A DNA stretch of 64,000 bases from an uncultured Collinsella sp. Its GTDB lineage: Bacteria > Actinomycetota > Coriobacteriia > Coriobacteriales > Coriobacteriaceae. Location: contig CAUFMG010000010.1 of NCBI GenBank assembly GCA_959026725.1, positions 1-64,000 on the forward strand. The letters run 5' to 3'. This document shows, in pieces, positions 34,264 to 41,353 of this stretch. Every line of letters starts with the position of its first letter. Positions within the stretch are counted from its first letter, which is position 1. The notes under the pieces are model-generated. The model did not search any database. It was not told the origin of the DNA and was given only the letters and a program-made list of their open reading frames with translations. A program made the position numbers and the translations under genes.

Positions 34264-34377
34264 TTTGCGTGTCATTTCACGTCACTTTGACACGCAAAAT
34301 GACACGCAAATTTTTTCGTGTCATATTTTTGACATGCAAAATGACGTGTAAAATTTTACGTGTCATTTCTCACGTCA
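34264..34377. promoter_or_regulatory. array of about nine TGACRYGCAAA boxes
   Basis: TGACACGCAAA occurs at 34288 and 34300, TGACATGCAAA at 34330, TGACGTGTAAA at 34342, and reverse forms (TTTGCGTGTCA and variants) at 34264, about 34275, 34314, 34354 and 34367. Neighbouring same-direction boxes are 12 bp apart. The array ends 25 bp before the AlbA_2-type gene and is a good candidate for its own operator. Confidence 0.7.
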
Positions 34378-34402
34378 AATTGAAGCGAAACGGAGCAACA
34401 CG

Positions 34403-35659
34403 ATGCAAGAATCCAAAGATCTTGAATTCAAGGAATGCGTCACCAATTCGTTCCTTAAAACCGTCTCCGCTTATGCAAATGGCACGGGAGGACGCGTGCT
34501 ATTTGGAATTAACGACGACGGAGAAGCCGTTGGCCTCGATGACCTCAAGCAGACCTGTCTGGATATCGAAAACAAGATTAACGATTCGATCATCCCCCAG
34601 CCCGATTACTCCCTAAAAATCAACGAGTCCGATGCAACCGTAGAGCTTACGGTCTTTCCCGGCAGATCGAAGCCTTACCTATACCGCTCGAAGGCATACA
34701 AGCGCAATGACACCGCGACCATACCAGTTGACACCCTAGGGCTTTCGCGTCTTGTACTCGAGGGTCAAAACCTCTCCTTTGAACAGCTCCCGGCAAGCAA
34801 GCAAGATCTATCTTTCACCGTTTTAGAGAATCGCCTAAAAGCAAAGCTCTCACTTCAGTCATTCACAACCGATACTCTCAAAACCCTCGGCCTGCTCGAT
34901 GAGACCGGAACCTACAACAACGCGGCAGAACTGCTCGCGGACGAGAACGATTTCCCAGGTATCGACATGGCGGTGTTTGGCGACACCATCAATCTCATTA
35001 AGCAGCGCAAAACTCTCGAACATGCATCGGTTTTAACGGAGATTGACGGCGCTCTTGAACTATTTGAAACTCAGTACTGTTACGAAGAGATCAAGGGAAT
35101 GGAGCGGGTCCGCAAGGAGCTCATTCCGCTCGAAGCATTCCGCGAGGCCATTACCAATGCAATCGTTCACAGGACTTGGGATGTACCCGCGCACATTCGC
35201 ATCTCGATGTTCGACGACCGCGTGGAAGTCGCCTCGCCCGGCGGCTTGCCAGCAAGCATGACTGTCGATGAATACCTGTCCGACATGCTATCCGTTAGAC
35301 GCAATCGTATTCTTGCCGAAGTCTTTTTGCGCCTGGGTCTTATCGAAGCCTTTGGAACGGGCATCATGCGAATTCGCGACACCTATAAGGACAGCGTCAG
35401 AAAGCCCCGGTTTCAAGTTTCGGATAACGCCATTGTGGTCACACTTCCCCTGCTCATGGATAACCCGGGGCTCGAAGGCGACGAACTTATCGTATTCGAA
35501 CTGTTGAGTAGCGCACATCCTCAATCGACAGGTGAGCTTGCAGCCAAAGTTAGCTTCAGCCGCTCGAAGCTCAATCGCATCCTCAAAAAACTCGTTGAGA
35601 CAGGCCTGGCGACAGTTGAAGGCATCGGCAGGGGACAGAAGTATCGCCTGCTGCGCTAG
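34403..35659 (+). CDS. AlbA_2-domain regulator with ATPase-like and winged-helix parts
   Basis: The 418-residue product starts with an AlbA_2 (Schlafen-like) DNA-binding domain: ESKDLEFKECVTNSFLKTVS, AYANGTGGRVLFGINDDGEA. Residues 230-350 resemble the HATPase_c_4 domain often paired with it (AFREAITNAIVHRTWDVPAH, then VEVASPGGLP and LRLGLIEAFGTGIMRIRD). The C-terminal 65 residues look like a winged helix (STGELAAKVSFSRSKLNRIL). Such proteins are often annotated as RecG-like helicases but are more likely transcription regulators. GGAG lies 8 bases before the ATG. Its stop touches the stop of the converging DeoR gene. The box array upstream suggests autoregulation. Confidence 0.82.
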   Translation: MQESKDLEFKECVTNSFLKTVSAYANGTGGRVLFGINDDGEAVGLDDLKQTCLDIENKINDSIIPQPDYSLKINESDATVELTVFPGRSKPYLYRSKAYKRNDTATIPVDTLGLSRLVLEGQNLSFEQLPASKQDLSFTVLENRLKAKLSLQSFTTDTLKTLGLLDETGTYNNAAELLADENDFPGIDMAVFGDTINLIKQRKTLEHASVLTEIDGALELFETQYCYEEIKGMERVRKELIPLEAFREAITNAIVHRTWDVPAHIRISMFDDRVEVASPGGLPASMTVDEYLSDMLSVRRNRILAEVFLRLGLIEAFGTGIMRIRDTYKDSVRKPRFQVSDNAIVVTLPLLMDNPGLEGDELIVFELLSSAHPQSTGELAAKVSFSRSKLNRILKKLVETGLATVEGIGRGQKYRLLR

Positions 35660-36424
35660 CTAGCAGATGACCTGCGTATGCTCCTCGATGGCGGCGCGAT
35701 CCTCGGCGGCGATACTCGGCTCGCACACCACGGCGTCCAAACTGTCCAGGCGGCAGAAGGTGTAGAAGTCGCGCTTGCCGATCTTGCTGGAGTCGGCGAT
35801 CAGATAGCGCGAGTCGGCCTTGCTAAAGGCGAGCTGCTGGATGCGGCCCTCTTCCATGTTAGACGTAGACACGTCGCCGTCCAAAATGCCGTTTGCGCCG
35901 ATAAAGGCTGCGTCGATCCCCAGTGCGCGCAAGGTGTCCTCGGCCGTAGGGCCCACAAAGGCGGCAGTGCGGCGGCGGTACACGCCGCCCACCAGGCACA
36001 GTTCGCAGTCTTCGCGCGCCTCGAGCAGGTTAAACACCGAAAGCGAATTGGTCACAATGCGCAGGCGAAACGCCGGCAGCATCGAGGCCATCTGCTCAAC
36101 CGTGGTGCCCGTGCCCAAAAAGATGGTCGAGCCTTCCTCGATAAGCTCCACAGAACGGCGCGCAATCTGCAACTTTTCCTCGGCATGCTTCGTGCGCTTT
36201 TCGCTGTGCGAATACTCATGGCGCAGCATAGCGTGTGGACGGCTCTGCGCACTGCGGGCTCCGCCGTGCACGCGCTCGATCTCGCCCAGGCTCGCAAGCT
36301 CCTCAAGGTCACGGCGGATCGTCATATCCGAGACACCTAACGCATCCGAAATCTCCTTGACCGAGACCGTTCCCTGTTCCTCGAGCAGCTGCCGAACCTT
36401 ATCCTGTCGCTCCGCTTTAATCAC
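35660..36424 (-). CDS. DeoR-family repressor, LacR-like
   Basis: The 254-residue product has the DeoR winged HTH (RQDKVRQLLEEQGTVSVKEI, LGVSDMTIRRDLEELASLGE, ERVHGGA) and the sugar-phosphate sensing domain (FLGTGTTVEQMA, NSLSVFNLL, LVGGVYRRRTAAFVGP, DSSKIGKRDFYTFC). It is close to LacR/FruR types. GTG 36424 is favoured by AGGA 6 bases before it; GTG 36445 is the longer option. Its own promoter, lacA and lacF share a paired AACA-box site, so it is the best candidate for LacR of the whole region, with tagatose-6-P as the expected inducer by analogy. It is divergent from galM. Confidence 0.85.
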   Translation of the reverse strand: MIKAERQDKVRQLLEEQGTVSVKEISDALGVSDMTIRRDLEELASLGEIERVHGGARSAQSRPHAMLRHEYSHSEKRTKHAEEKLQIARRSVELIEEGSTIFLGTGTTVEQMASMLPAFRLRIVTNSLSVFNLLEAREDCELCLVGGVYRRRTAAFVGPTAEDTLRALGIDAAFIGANGILDGDVSTSNMEEGRIQQLAFSKADSRYLIADSSKIGKRDFYTFCRLDSLDAVVCEPSIAAEDRAAIEEHTQVIC

Positions 36425-36459
36425 GATGAGTCCTCGCTGTTCCACGCTAACGTCAATTC

Positions 36460-36474
36460 AAACAATAACGAACA
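36460..36474. promoter_or_regulatory. candidate autoregulatory LacR site
   Basis: AAACA at 36460 and GAACA at 36470 (AAACAATAACGAACA) are 10 bp apart, 36 bp before the DeoR start. Confidence 0.55.
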
Positions 36475-36629
36475 AATTGTATCAGACTCGCGCGCGTCAG
36501 AAATGAACGCCCGCACAGCTCCAATCATCAGTTTTTTGAGAAAAATACCCCCTGCTTTAGTGGGGTGTAGTGATAATCTCGCCTGTTCGCGCTACAGTTT
36601 GTCCGAAATACCTCGATGTTAGGAACCAA

Positions 36630-37682
36630 ATGATCACTTCCGAGCTTTTCGGCACCGCGCCGTGCGGTACCCCCGTTCATCGCTACACCCTCAACGGGCC
36701 CGAGATCTGCGTTCGCATTATGGACTATGGCGCTACCGTGTTGGGCATCGACGTACCCGACATCCCTGGCAACGTGCGCGATGTGGTGCTGGGCTTCGAT
36801 AAGCTCGAGGATTACTTTGACAACCCCGCCTGCTTTGGCGCGACCATCGGCCCCGTGGCAAACCGCACCGCGGGCGCCACGATCACCATCGACGGTACGG
36901 ACTGGCATATGCCCGCCAACGAGGGCGCCAACAACCTGCACAGCGATCTTGAGCACGGTCTGCATAAACGCGTGTGGGACGTTGAGCTCGACGAGACTCA
37001 CAACGCCGTGCGCATGACCACCTCGCTTGAGGATGGCGAACTGGGCCTTCCCGGCAACCGCACCTTTACGGCCGTGTTTACCGTTACACGCACCGGCGTC
37101 TTTCGCATCGAGTATGGCTGCGAGAGCGACCGCGCCACCTACGTGTCCATGACCAACCACACATACTTTAACCTTGCCGGCCATAACGCCGGCATGGACT
37201 GCGAGCACTTCTTTGTTGCCAACGCTGCCCACTACCTGCCCATCAACGAGCAGAATATCCCCACCGGCGAGATCGCTCCGGTCGAGGGAACACCGTTTGA
37301 CTTTCGCGAGCTGCGCCCCGTCGCTCCCGGCATGGAGGCCGACGACCCGCAGATTAAGCAGGCCCGTGGCTACGATCACTGCCTGTGCATCGATGGCTAT
37401 CAGTACGGCCGTAATCTGCGCCGCGCGATGCACGTCGAGGAGATGTGGACCGGTCGCGAGCTGGACTACTACACCACCGCCCCGGGCGTGCAGCTCTACA
37501 CCGGCAACTGGCTGGGCGACGAGCACGCCAAGGACGATGCTAACTATGGCTGGGGTGCCGGCTTTGCTCTCGAGGCCGAGATGTACCCCGACACGCCGCA
37601 CCAGCCGTTGTTCCCGCAGGGCATTGTGGGCCCGGGTCACCCCTACAGCAATGTGATCGAATACCACTTTATGAGGCACTAA
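36630..37682 (+). CDS. galM: aldose 1-epimerase (galactose mutarotase)
   Basis: The 350-residue product is a full GalM: RIMDYGATVLGIDVPD, FGATIGPVANRTAG, NNLHSDLEHGLHKRVWDVEL, the His of TNHTYFNLAGH near 175, the YDHCLCIDG segment and the catalytic Glu in FALEAEMYPDTPHQP. It interconverts alpha- and beta-galactose to feed GalK, or acts on sugars released elsewhere. ATG 36630 has AGGA 5 bases before it. It stands alone, divergent from the DeoR gene, and ends at a strong terminator. Confidence 0.92.
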   Translation: MITSELFGTAPCGTPVHRYTLNGPEICVRIMDYGATVLGIDVPDIPGNVRDVVLGFDKLEDYFDNPACFGATIGPVANRTAGATITIDGTDWHMPANEGANNLHSDLEHGLHKRVWDVELDETHNAVRMTTSLEDGELGLPGNRTFTAVFTVTRTGVFRIEYGCESDRATYVSMTNHTYFNLAGHNAGMDCEHFFVANAAHYLPINEQNIPTGEIAPVEGTPFDFRELRPVAPGMEADDPQIKQARGYDHCLCIDGYQYGRNLRRAMHVEEMWTGRELDYYTTAPGVQLYTGNWLGDEHAKDDANYGWGAGFALEAEMYPDTPHQPLFPQGIVGPGHPYSNVIEYHFMRH

Positions 37683-37710
37683 GCCCACAACGCGACATAT
37701 CGCACAGCAG

Positions 37711-37744
37711 CGCCCGCCGGCACCACCGCCAGCGGGCGTTTTTT
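37711..37744 (+). terminator. galM terminator
   Basis: CGCCCGC at 37711-37717 pairs with GCGGGCG at 37732-37738, extended by most of the inner bases, and TTTTTT follows. Confidence 0.82.
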
Positions 37745-37787
37745 CAACTTTTGGGCTTGTTTTCGCTGTGACTGTATGAGTGACATA

Positions 37788-37941
37788 TCAAAACTATGCC
37801 CATTTACTACGTTTAGCCTGGGATGCTCGACCATGCGGTTTTTGTTAAACTCTCGAGCCGTCTACCTGCAGTTTTGTTTTTCTCAAATTCGACATGCTCG
37901 GCGATAGCCGATCAAACGTAGTAAATGGACATAGTTTTTGA
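37788..37941. repeat. 154-bp element with near-perfect inverted ends
   Basis: The left end TCAAAACTATGCCCATTTAC with TACGTTT (37788-37814) matches the right end (37914-37941) inverted with two differences. The interior has TACCTGCAGTT and GACATGCTCGGC, like the element at 4429-4549. No coding capacity. It fills most of the gap between galM and the IIB-like gene. Confidence 0.65.
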
Positions 37942-38005
37942 CAGACGGCATCGCTCGCATCCCTCGCAAGGGCAAAATGATCCGTTTTCCTCCGTCCCCA
38001 AGGGA

Positions 38006-38488
38006 TCACTTGAACAGATTGCCGATGGGGTCGGGATTGGAGCTGGGGAGATAGCGGATTTCTAGCTCTACGCCGAGCGCCTGCAGTTCTTTGAGGGCAG
38101 CAACGTCTGCGTCGCTCACGGCAACCGCGGGCGTTATGGGGCGCTTGCCCTCCCCTGCCTGCATATGGCCAATGCTGACCTTGGCGATCGGCACACCACC
38201 CTTAACCAGCGCGAGCGCATCGGCGGGTGAGGCCACCATGATCAGAATCAACTGGCGCGGCGTTGCGGTATGAATGATGTCGATAGTCCTTTGCACCGAG
38301 AAAAACCGCGTCCAAACGCCTTCTGGCGCCGCCACCCTCATGGGTGCCCATTGGCGCAAATCCGCCGCGATCTCATCGTTGACGATTAAAACAAGGTTGG
38401 TACCCACGGCTTCGTTCCACAGTTCAACGTCTTGTCCGTAAATAAACCGCTCATCGATGCGCGTGAGAAGAATCTTGGGTTGAGTCAT
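38006..38488 (-). CDS. PTS IIB-like protein, mannose family, without the active histidine
   Basis: The 160-residue product matches IIB of the mannose/sorbose family over its full length (compare the one at 48501-48983 of identical length). The phosphorylated His of the family lies in RIDxRxxHGQ; here the sequence is RIDERFIYGQ, with Tyr17 in place of His. The rest of the fold is well kept (LVKGGVPIAKVSIGHMQAGE). There is no IIA, IIC or IID gene beside it. It cannot pass phosphate in the usual way, so a regulatory or decoy role, or decay, should be considered. The start ATG 38488 has only GGGG before it. Confidence 0.82.
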   Translation of the reverse strand: MTQPKILLTRIDERFIYGQDVELWNEAVGTNLVLIVNDEIAADLRQWAPMRVAAPEGVWTRFFSVQRTIDIIHTATPRQLILIMVASPADALALVKGGVPIAKVSIGHMQAGEGKRPITPAVAVSDADVAALKELQALGVELEIRYLPSSNPDPIGNLFK

Positions 38489-38645
38489 CGCTGCCCCATT
38501 CTGCTTGAGAACCATAAGAGCAAGACATCACGCCTCTAATATTAGTGCATTTAAAGTGAGAAAAGCCGTCAGAACACTTGCACGGATGTGCGATGTCCCG
38601 TATCATAGACAGCCGTTGACGCCTCAGTTGCGTCACCACATGGCC

Positions 38646-38721
38646 GCCAGCGTAGCTCAGTTGGTAGAGCACCGCTCTCGTAAAGCGGGGGTCACCGGTT
38701 CGAGCCCGGTCGCTGGCTCCA
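38646..38721 (+). tRNA. tRNA-Thr (anticodon CGT)
   Basis: The 76-nt cloverleaf has acceptor arms GCCAGCG/CGCTGGC, D arm GCTCAGTTGGTAGAGC, anticodon stem CCGCT/AGCGG with loop CTCGTAA (anticodon CGT), T arm ACCGGTTCGAGCCCGGT and an encoded TCCA end. A terminator follows 12 bp later. Confidence 0.95.
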
Positions 38722-38732
38722 TTGCACAAGAT

Positions 38733-38757
38733 AGCCGCCTTCGGGCGGCTTTTTTTG
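38733..38757 (+). terminator. tRNA-Thr terminator
   Basis: AGCCGCC, loop TTCG, GGCGGCT and a run of seven T. Confidence 0.9.
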
Positions 38758-38833
38758 TTACCGATTTCAGGCGCACATCCGCCGGAATTCGCCCACTCGG
38801 TGGACTTCGGGTTTAATGCTTAGGGGCGGGGAT

Positions 38834-39142
38834 TTACCAAAGTGAAATTTTAATGAAAAGAAACCCAGCTGCAACAATTGCCATGGCGAGGGCTCGAATT
38901 GGCCATATAGATCTAAAATAGTCACGATACCTTCTCTTTTGCTGAAACGATATATCTATACAAGGTTGTGAGCGGAAAACAAAAAATACGTCGATTGCTA
39001 TCCGACAAACGGGTCTGGAATTGCATTCACCGGCATTTCGGGGCAGATTGATACACATGTACGAAATGGAACCTATGTGGTGCGTTGGGTTGGAGCTGCT
39101 GCAGGCCCGATATGGATTGCGGTCTTGCGCCCCGATGTCCAA
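38834..39142 (-). other. AT-rich patch with a doubtful small membrane ORF
   Basis: The minus strand is open here and its last 25 residues (IRALAMAIVAAGFLFIKISL and W) would make a good membrane helix; ATG 39058 would give about 74 residues, with no clear ribosome site. The plus strand also has a coding-like frame from about 38972 to 39163 (GTYVVRWVGAAAGPIWIAVL) without a start. One of them may be a decayed gene. I cannot decide. Confidence 0.25.
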
Positions 39143-39174
39143 ATAGGTTTCTCTCTCTAGACGGGAAGTTGCTC

Positions 39175-39540
39175 ATGGACGCCATATATGACGGAGATGA
39201 CTGGGTCGATCATTATACTTGGCGCCTGGTCGGCTCGAACGACAATGGGGTTGTGGTGTTTGATGGACTATGTCCAAAGCATCTCCATCCTTTTGTCTCG
39301 TCGTTAATTGAGAGTTCCGCTCGTGTTGCCCCCTACAGCTCGGCATCGCTTCATGATACGGACGTTTTGAAGACCATAAGGGAATCAATTGACGATGGCA
39401 CGATGAGCGGCCCGCTGTTTTCTCGGCTTGTGGGGCTAGATGAGATTGGCTCGAAACGACTGCTTGCGGGCGAAAAAGTGGAACTCACTTATCGGTCGAT
39501 GATTTCAATCCTGCGGCTAGCCGATGTTCTTCGCAAATAA
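39175..39540 (+). CDS. hypothetical protein
   Basis: The 121-residue product has an acidic N-terminal part (MDAIYDGDDWVDHYTWRLVG) and a basic C-terminus. Residues 85-121 (FSRLVGLDEIGSKRLLAGEK, then a Leu-rich helix) faintly recall the end of Cro/CI-type HTH domains, but I do not recognise a family. GGGAAG lies 7 bases before the ATG. The base composition is lower in GC than the surroundings, so it may have been acquired. It follows the tRNA-Thr by about 450 bp, a common site for insertions. Confidence 0.6.
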   Translation: MDAIYDGDDWVDHYTWRLVGSNDNGVVVFDGLCPKHLHPFVSSLIESSARVAPYSSASLHDTDVLKTIRESIDDGTMSGPLFSRLVGLDEIGSKRLLAGEKVELTYRSMISILRLADVLRK

Positions 39541-39583
39541 ATCCAAGCAAAACGCCGCCGGCAACTCCCCTACTCAACAAAAA

Positions 39584-39629
39584 AGCCCCGCCAACCGCAA
39601 TCCCCAAGGGAACCGCGATTAACGGGGCT
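39584..39629 (-). terminator. terminator of the yhcH-like gene
   Basis: AGCCCCG at 39584-39590 pairs with CGGGGCT at 39623-39629, with a small TCCC/GGGA hairpin in the loop. On the minus strand TTTTTT follows. Confidence 0.65.
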
Positions 39630-39687
39630 CAAGCGCGCTCCTCAATGGAATCACGTCATCAAACGAGCAGCTCAGCCGAGCAGTGCG

Positions 39688-40161
39688 CTACTCCTCCCAG
39701 TAAGCGTCTGCAAGCAGCTTAAAGCAGATCTTCTTGACCGGCTGCGCGCCATCGCCCGGGAACTCGAGCGTGGGCATGTGAGGCTCGCCGGCAACGAACA
39801 GCGCAAACTTATCGTCAGCAAGATCGCCGGCAATCGAGGCGTCGGAATCGACCAGATCGTAGTCGTCCTTCTCGTCAAACTCCTGGACCAGCGTCAGGCT
39901 GCCCGTGGCAACCTTAAAGGCCTCGCGACCCTCAATGTCGATCTGCAGGTCGTGATAGCGCTGATGCGTCTCATAGTGAGCCTCGGCCTCGGGACGCGTC
40001 GTAGGAGCCATGACGTTCGCAAAGACCTTGTCGCCCAGAATCGGATGGCTGCCGACCTCGAGCTCCGCCGGATCGTTCTCCTCGAGCCAATCAATCAGCA
40101 CGTCGAGGCCCTTGAGCATTCCGCGGTACTCCTCGATATCGCCCAGTGCACCGTAAATCAT
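39688..40161 (-). CDS. YhcH/YjgK/YiaL-family cupin protein
   Basis: The 157-residue product has the family pattern: MIYGALGDIEEYRGM, the His-rich strand AHYETHQRYHDLQIDIEGRE, and a late FALFVAGEPHMPTLEFPGDG with PVKKICFKL. Family members (NanQ, EbgC, YhcH) bind a metal and act on sugar anomers or sialic-acid-related sugars. Here it sits at the end of the GalNAc region and may handle an amino-sugar anomer. GAGAGGGGA precedes the ATG. The nagA fragment lies just upstream. Confidence 0.87.
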   Translation of the reverse strand: MIYGALGDIEEYRGMLKGLDVLIDWLEENDPAELEVGSHPILGDKVFANVMAPTTRPEAEAHYETHQRYHDLQIDIEGREAFKVATGSLTLVQEFDEKDDYDLVDSDASIAGDLADDKFALFVAGEPHMPTLEFPGDGAQPVKKICFKLLADAYWEE

Positions 40162-40193
40162 CTAAATCCCCTCTCGGATCGTTCCTTTGGCGG

Positions 40194-40325
40194 CTACTCG
40201 ATAAACGCGTTACCGACGCTGTTGCCACCCACATACGTCTCGACCAGGGTAAGGTCGGGATTGAACACGACAAAGTCGGCGTCGCGCCTCGGCATAATGC
40301 TACCGCACTTGTCGTCAACATGAGC
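40194..40325 (-). pseudogene. fragment of nagA, last 43 codons
   Basis: Reading the minus strand from 40325 gives 43 codons and a TAG stop that match the C-terminus of the NagA at 43053-44222 at 35 of 43 residues (for example DADFVVFNPDLTLVETYVGG against DADFVVFDHELTLVETYVGG). Similarity fades upstream of 40345 and no start is present. It lies directly before yhcH and after lacC copy 2, so a second nagA was probably lost here. Confidence 0.85.
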
Positions 40326-40358
40326 TAGCAAGCGATGCCGGAGCCGTCGCCCAAACTC

Positions 40359-41294
40359 TTACAGCTCAGTCACGACAACGCCGTTGTAGACCTCGTCCCA
40401 ACGGTCCATGACTAGATGACCGGTCATGGGATCCATGGCATTGAGCTTGCCGCAGGTGTTGGCGGTACGCAGCACCGTCTCGTCGTCTGCGCCAGCAGCA
40501 ATGGCATGCGCGAAGCCAGCGATAGTGGAGTCACCAGAGCCCGTGGCGTTAACGGCAGGGATATCGGGCGTCTTTGCGCGGAACGCACGGCCATTGTGGA
40601 AGCCAACGGAGCCGGCAGCGCCCATGGACACGACGACCCAGGGGATATCGGAGAAGCGGGCATCAGAGGCGAGCGCGGCGCGGAGCTCATCCACATCGTC
40701 GGTGGTAAAGCTCGTACCCAGAAGGCCGTTGATCTCGGTCAGGTTAGGCTTGACCAGCTCGGGCTTAATTTCGGACTTAAGGGCGGCCTCGAGCGAAGCA
40801 CCCGAGGTATCGAGCAGCACCTTGGCGCCGGCGTTCTCGGCAATGCCCGTAATCTTGGCATAGTAGTCTGCCTCGACACCGCGGGGCAGCGAACCCGAAA
40901 TGGTGACGACGTCGGCCCTGCCCGCAAGCTCGGTAAACTTGGCGGTAAAGGCATCGAGCTCCTCGGGGGCAATTGTCGGGCCACTCTCGAGCAGCTCGGT
41001 CTGGTTGCCGGCGTGGAGAATGTTGAGGCAAATTCGAGTCTCGCCCTTGATGGGCACAAAGTCGTTGTTAATACCGTTGGCGTCCATGAGCTCAGCCATG
41101 TAGGCGCCCATGTGGCCGCCGAGCAGACCGGTTGCCACAACGTCGTCGCCCAGCTGACCCAGCACACGGGCCACGTTGAGGCCCTTGCCGCCGGCGGTCT
41201 TTTCGGGCGTCACGCGGTTGACGTCGTCGATAATGAGCTCATCGAGCTGATAGCGCGTATCGACAGACGGGTTCATCGTAACGGTGAGGATCAT
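40359..41294 (-). CDS. lacC: tagatose-6-phosphate kinase, copy 2
   Basis: The 311-residue product is a near twin of the LacC at 18929-19864, with the same length and motifs (MNPSVDTRYQL, GGKGLNVARVL, ISGSLPRG, NATGSGDSTIAGFAHA). It should phosphorylate the tagatose-6-P made by AgaS from galactosamine-6-P. AAGGAG lies 6 bases before the ATG. lacX copy 2 precedes it by 59 bp and both are on the same strand, so they form a pair. The copy probably arose by duplication together with lacX. Confidence 0.88.
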   Translation of the reverse strand: MILTVTMNPSVDTRYQLDELIIDDVNRVTPEKTAGGKGLNVARVLGQLGDDVVATGLLGGHMGAYMAELMDANGINNDFVPIKGETRICLNILHAGNQTELLESGPTIAPEELDAFTAKFTELAGRADVVTISGSLPRGVEADYYAKITGIAENAGAKVLLDTSGASLEAALKSEIKPELVKPNLTEINGLLGTSFTTDDVDELRAALASDARFSDIPWVVVSMGAAGSVGFHNGRAFRAKTPDIPAVNATGSGDSTIAGFAHAIAAGADDETVLRTANTCGKLNAMDPMTGHLVMDRWDEVYNGVVVTEL

Positions 41295-41353
41295 TTTTAG
41301 CTCCTTATCTCGCAGGCTCCTTGTGCCTCGCGATACGAGTCGGCAAAACGGAA

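Larger units (their letters stand above)
33669..34402. other. 734-bp gap filled with repeats
   Basis: Between lacG copy 2 and the AlbA_2-type gene there is no gene. In order come a terminator (33691-33737), four palindromic units (33761-34065), a 16-bp inverted repeat (34125-34177) and an array of short TGACRYGCAAA boxes (34264-34377). Confidence 0.8.

Noticed and set aside
34403..35659. ATP-dependent DNA helicase RecG
   Set aside because: No helicase motifs are present; the AlbA_2 and HATPase-like parts explain the common misannotation.
38834..39142. Confident call of a small membrane protein gene
   Set aside because: The end has a good membrane helix, but there is no ribosome site, and the other strand is also coding-like in part.
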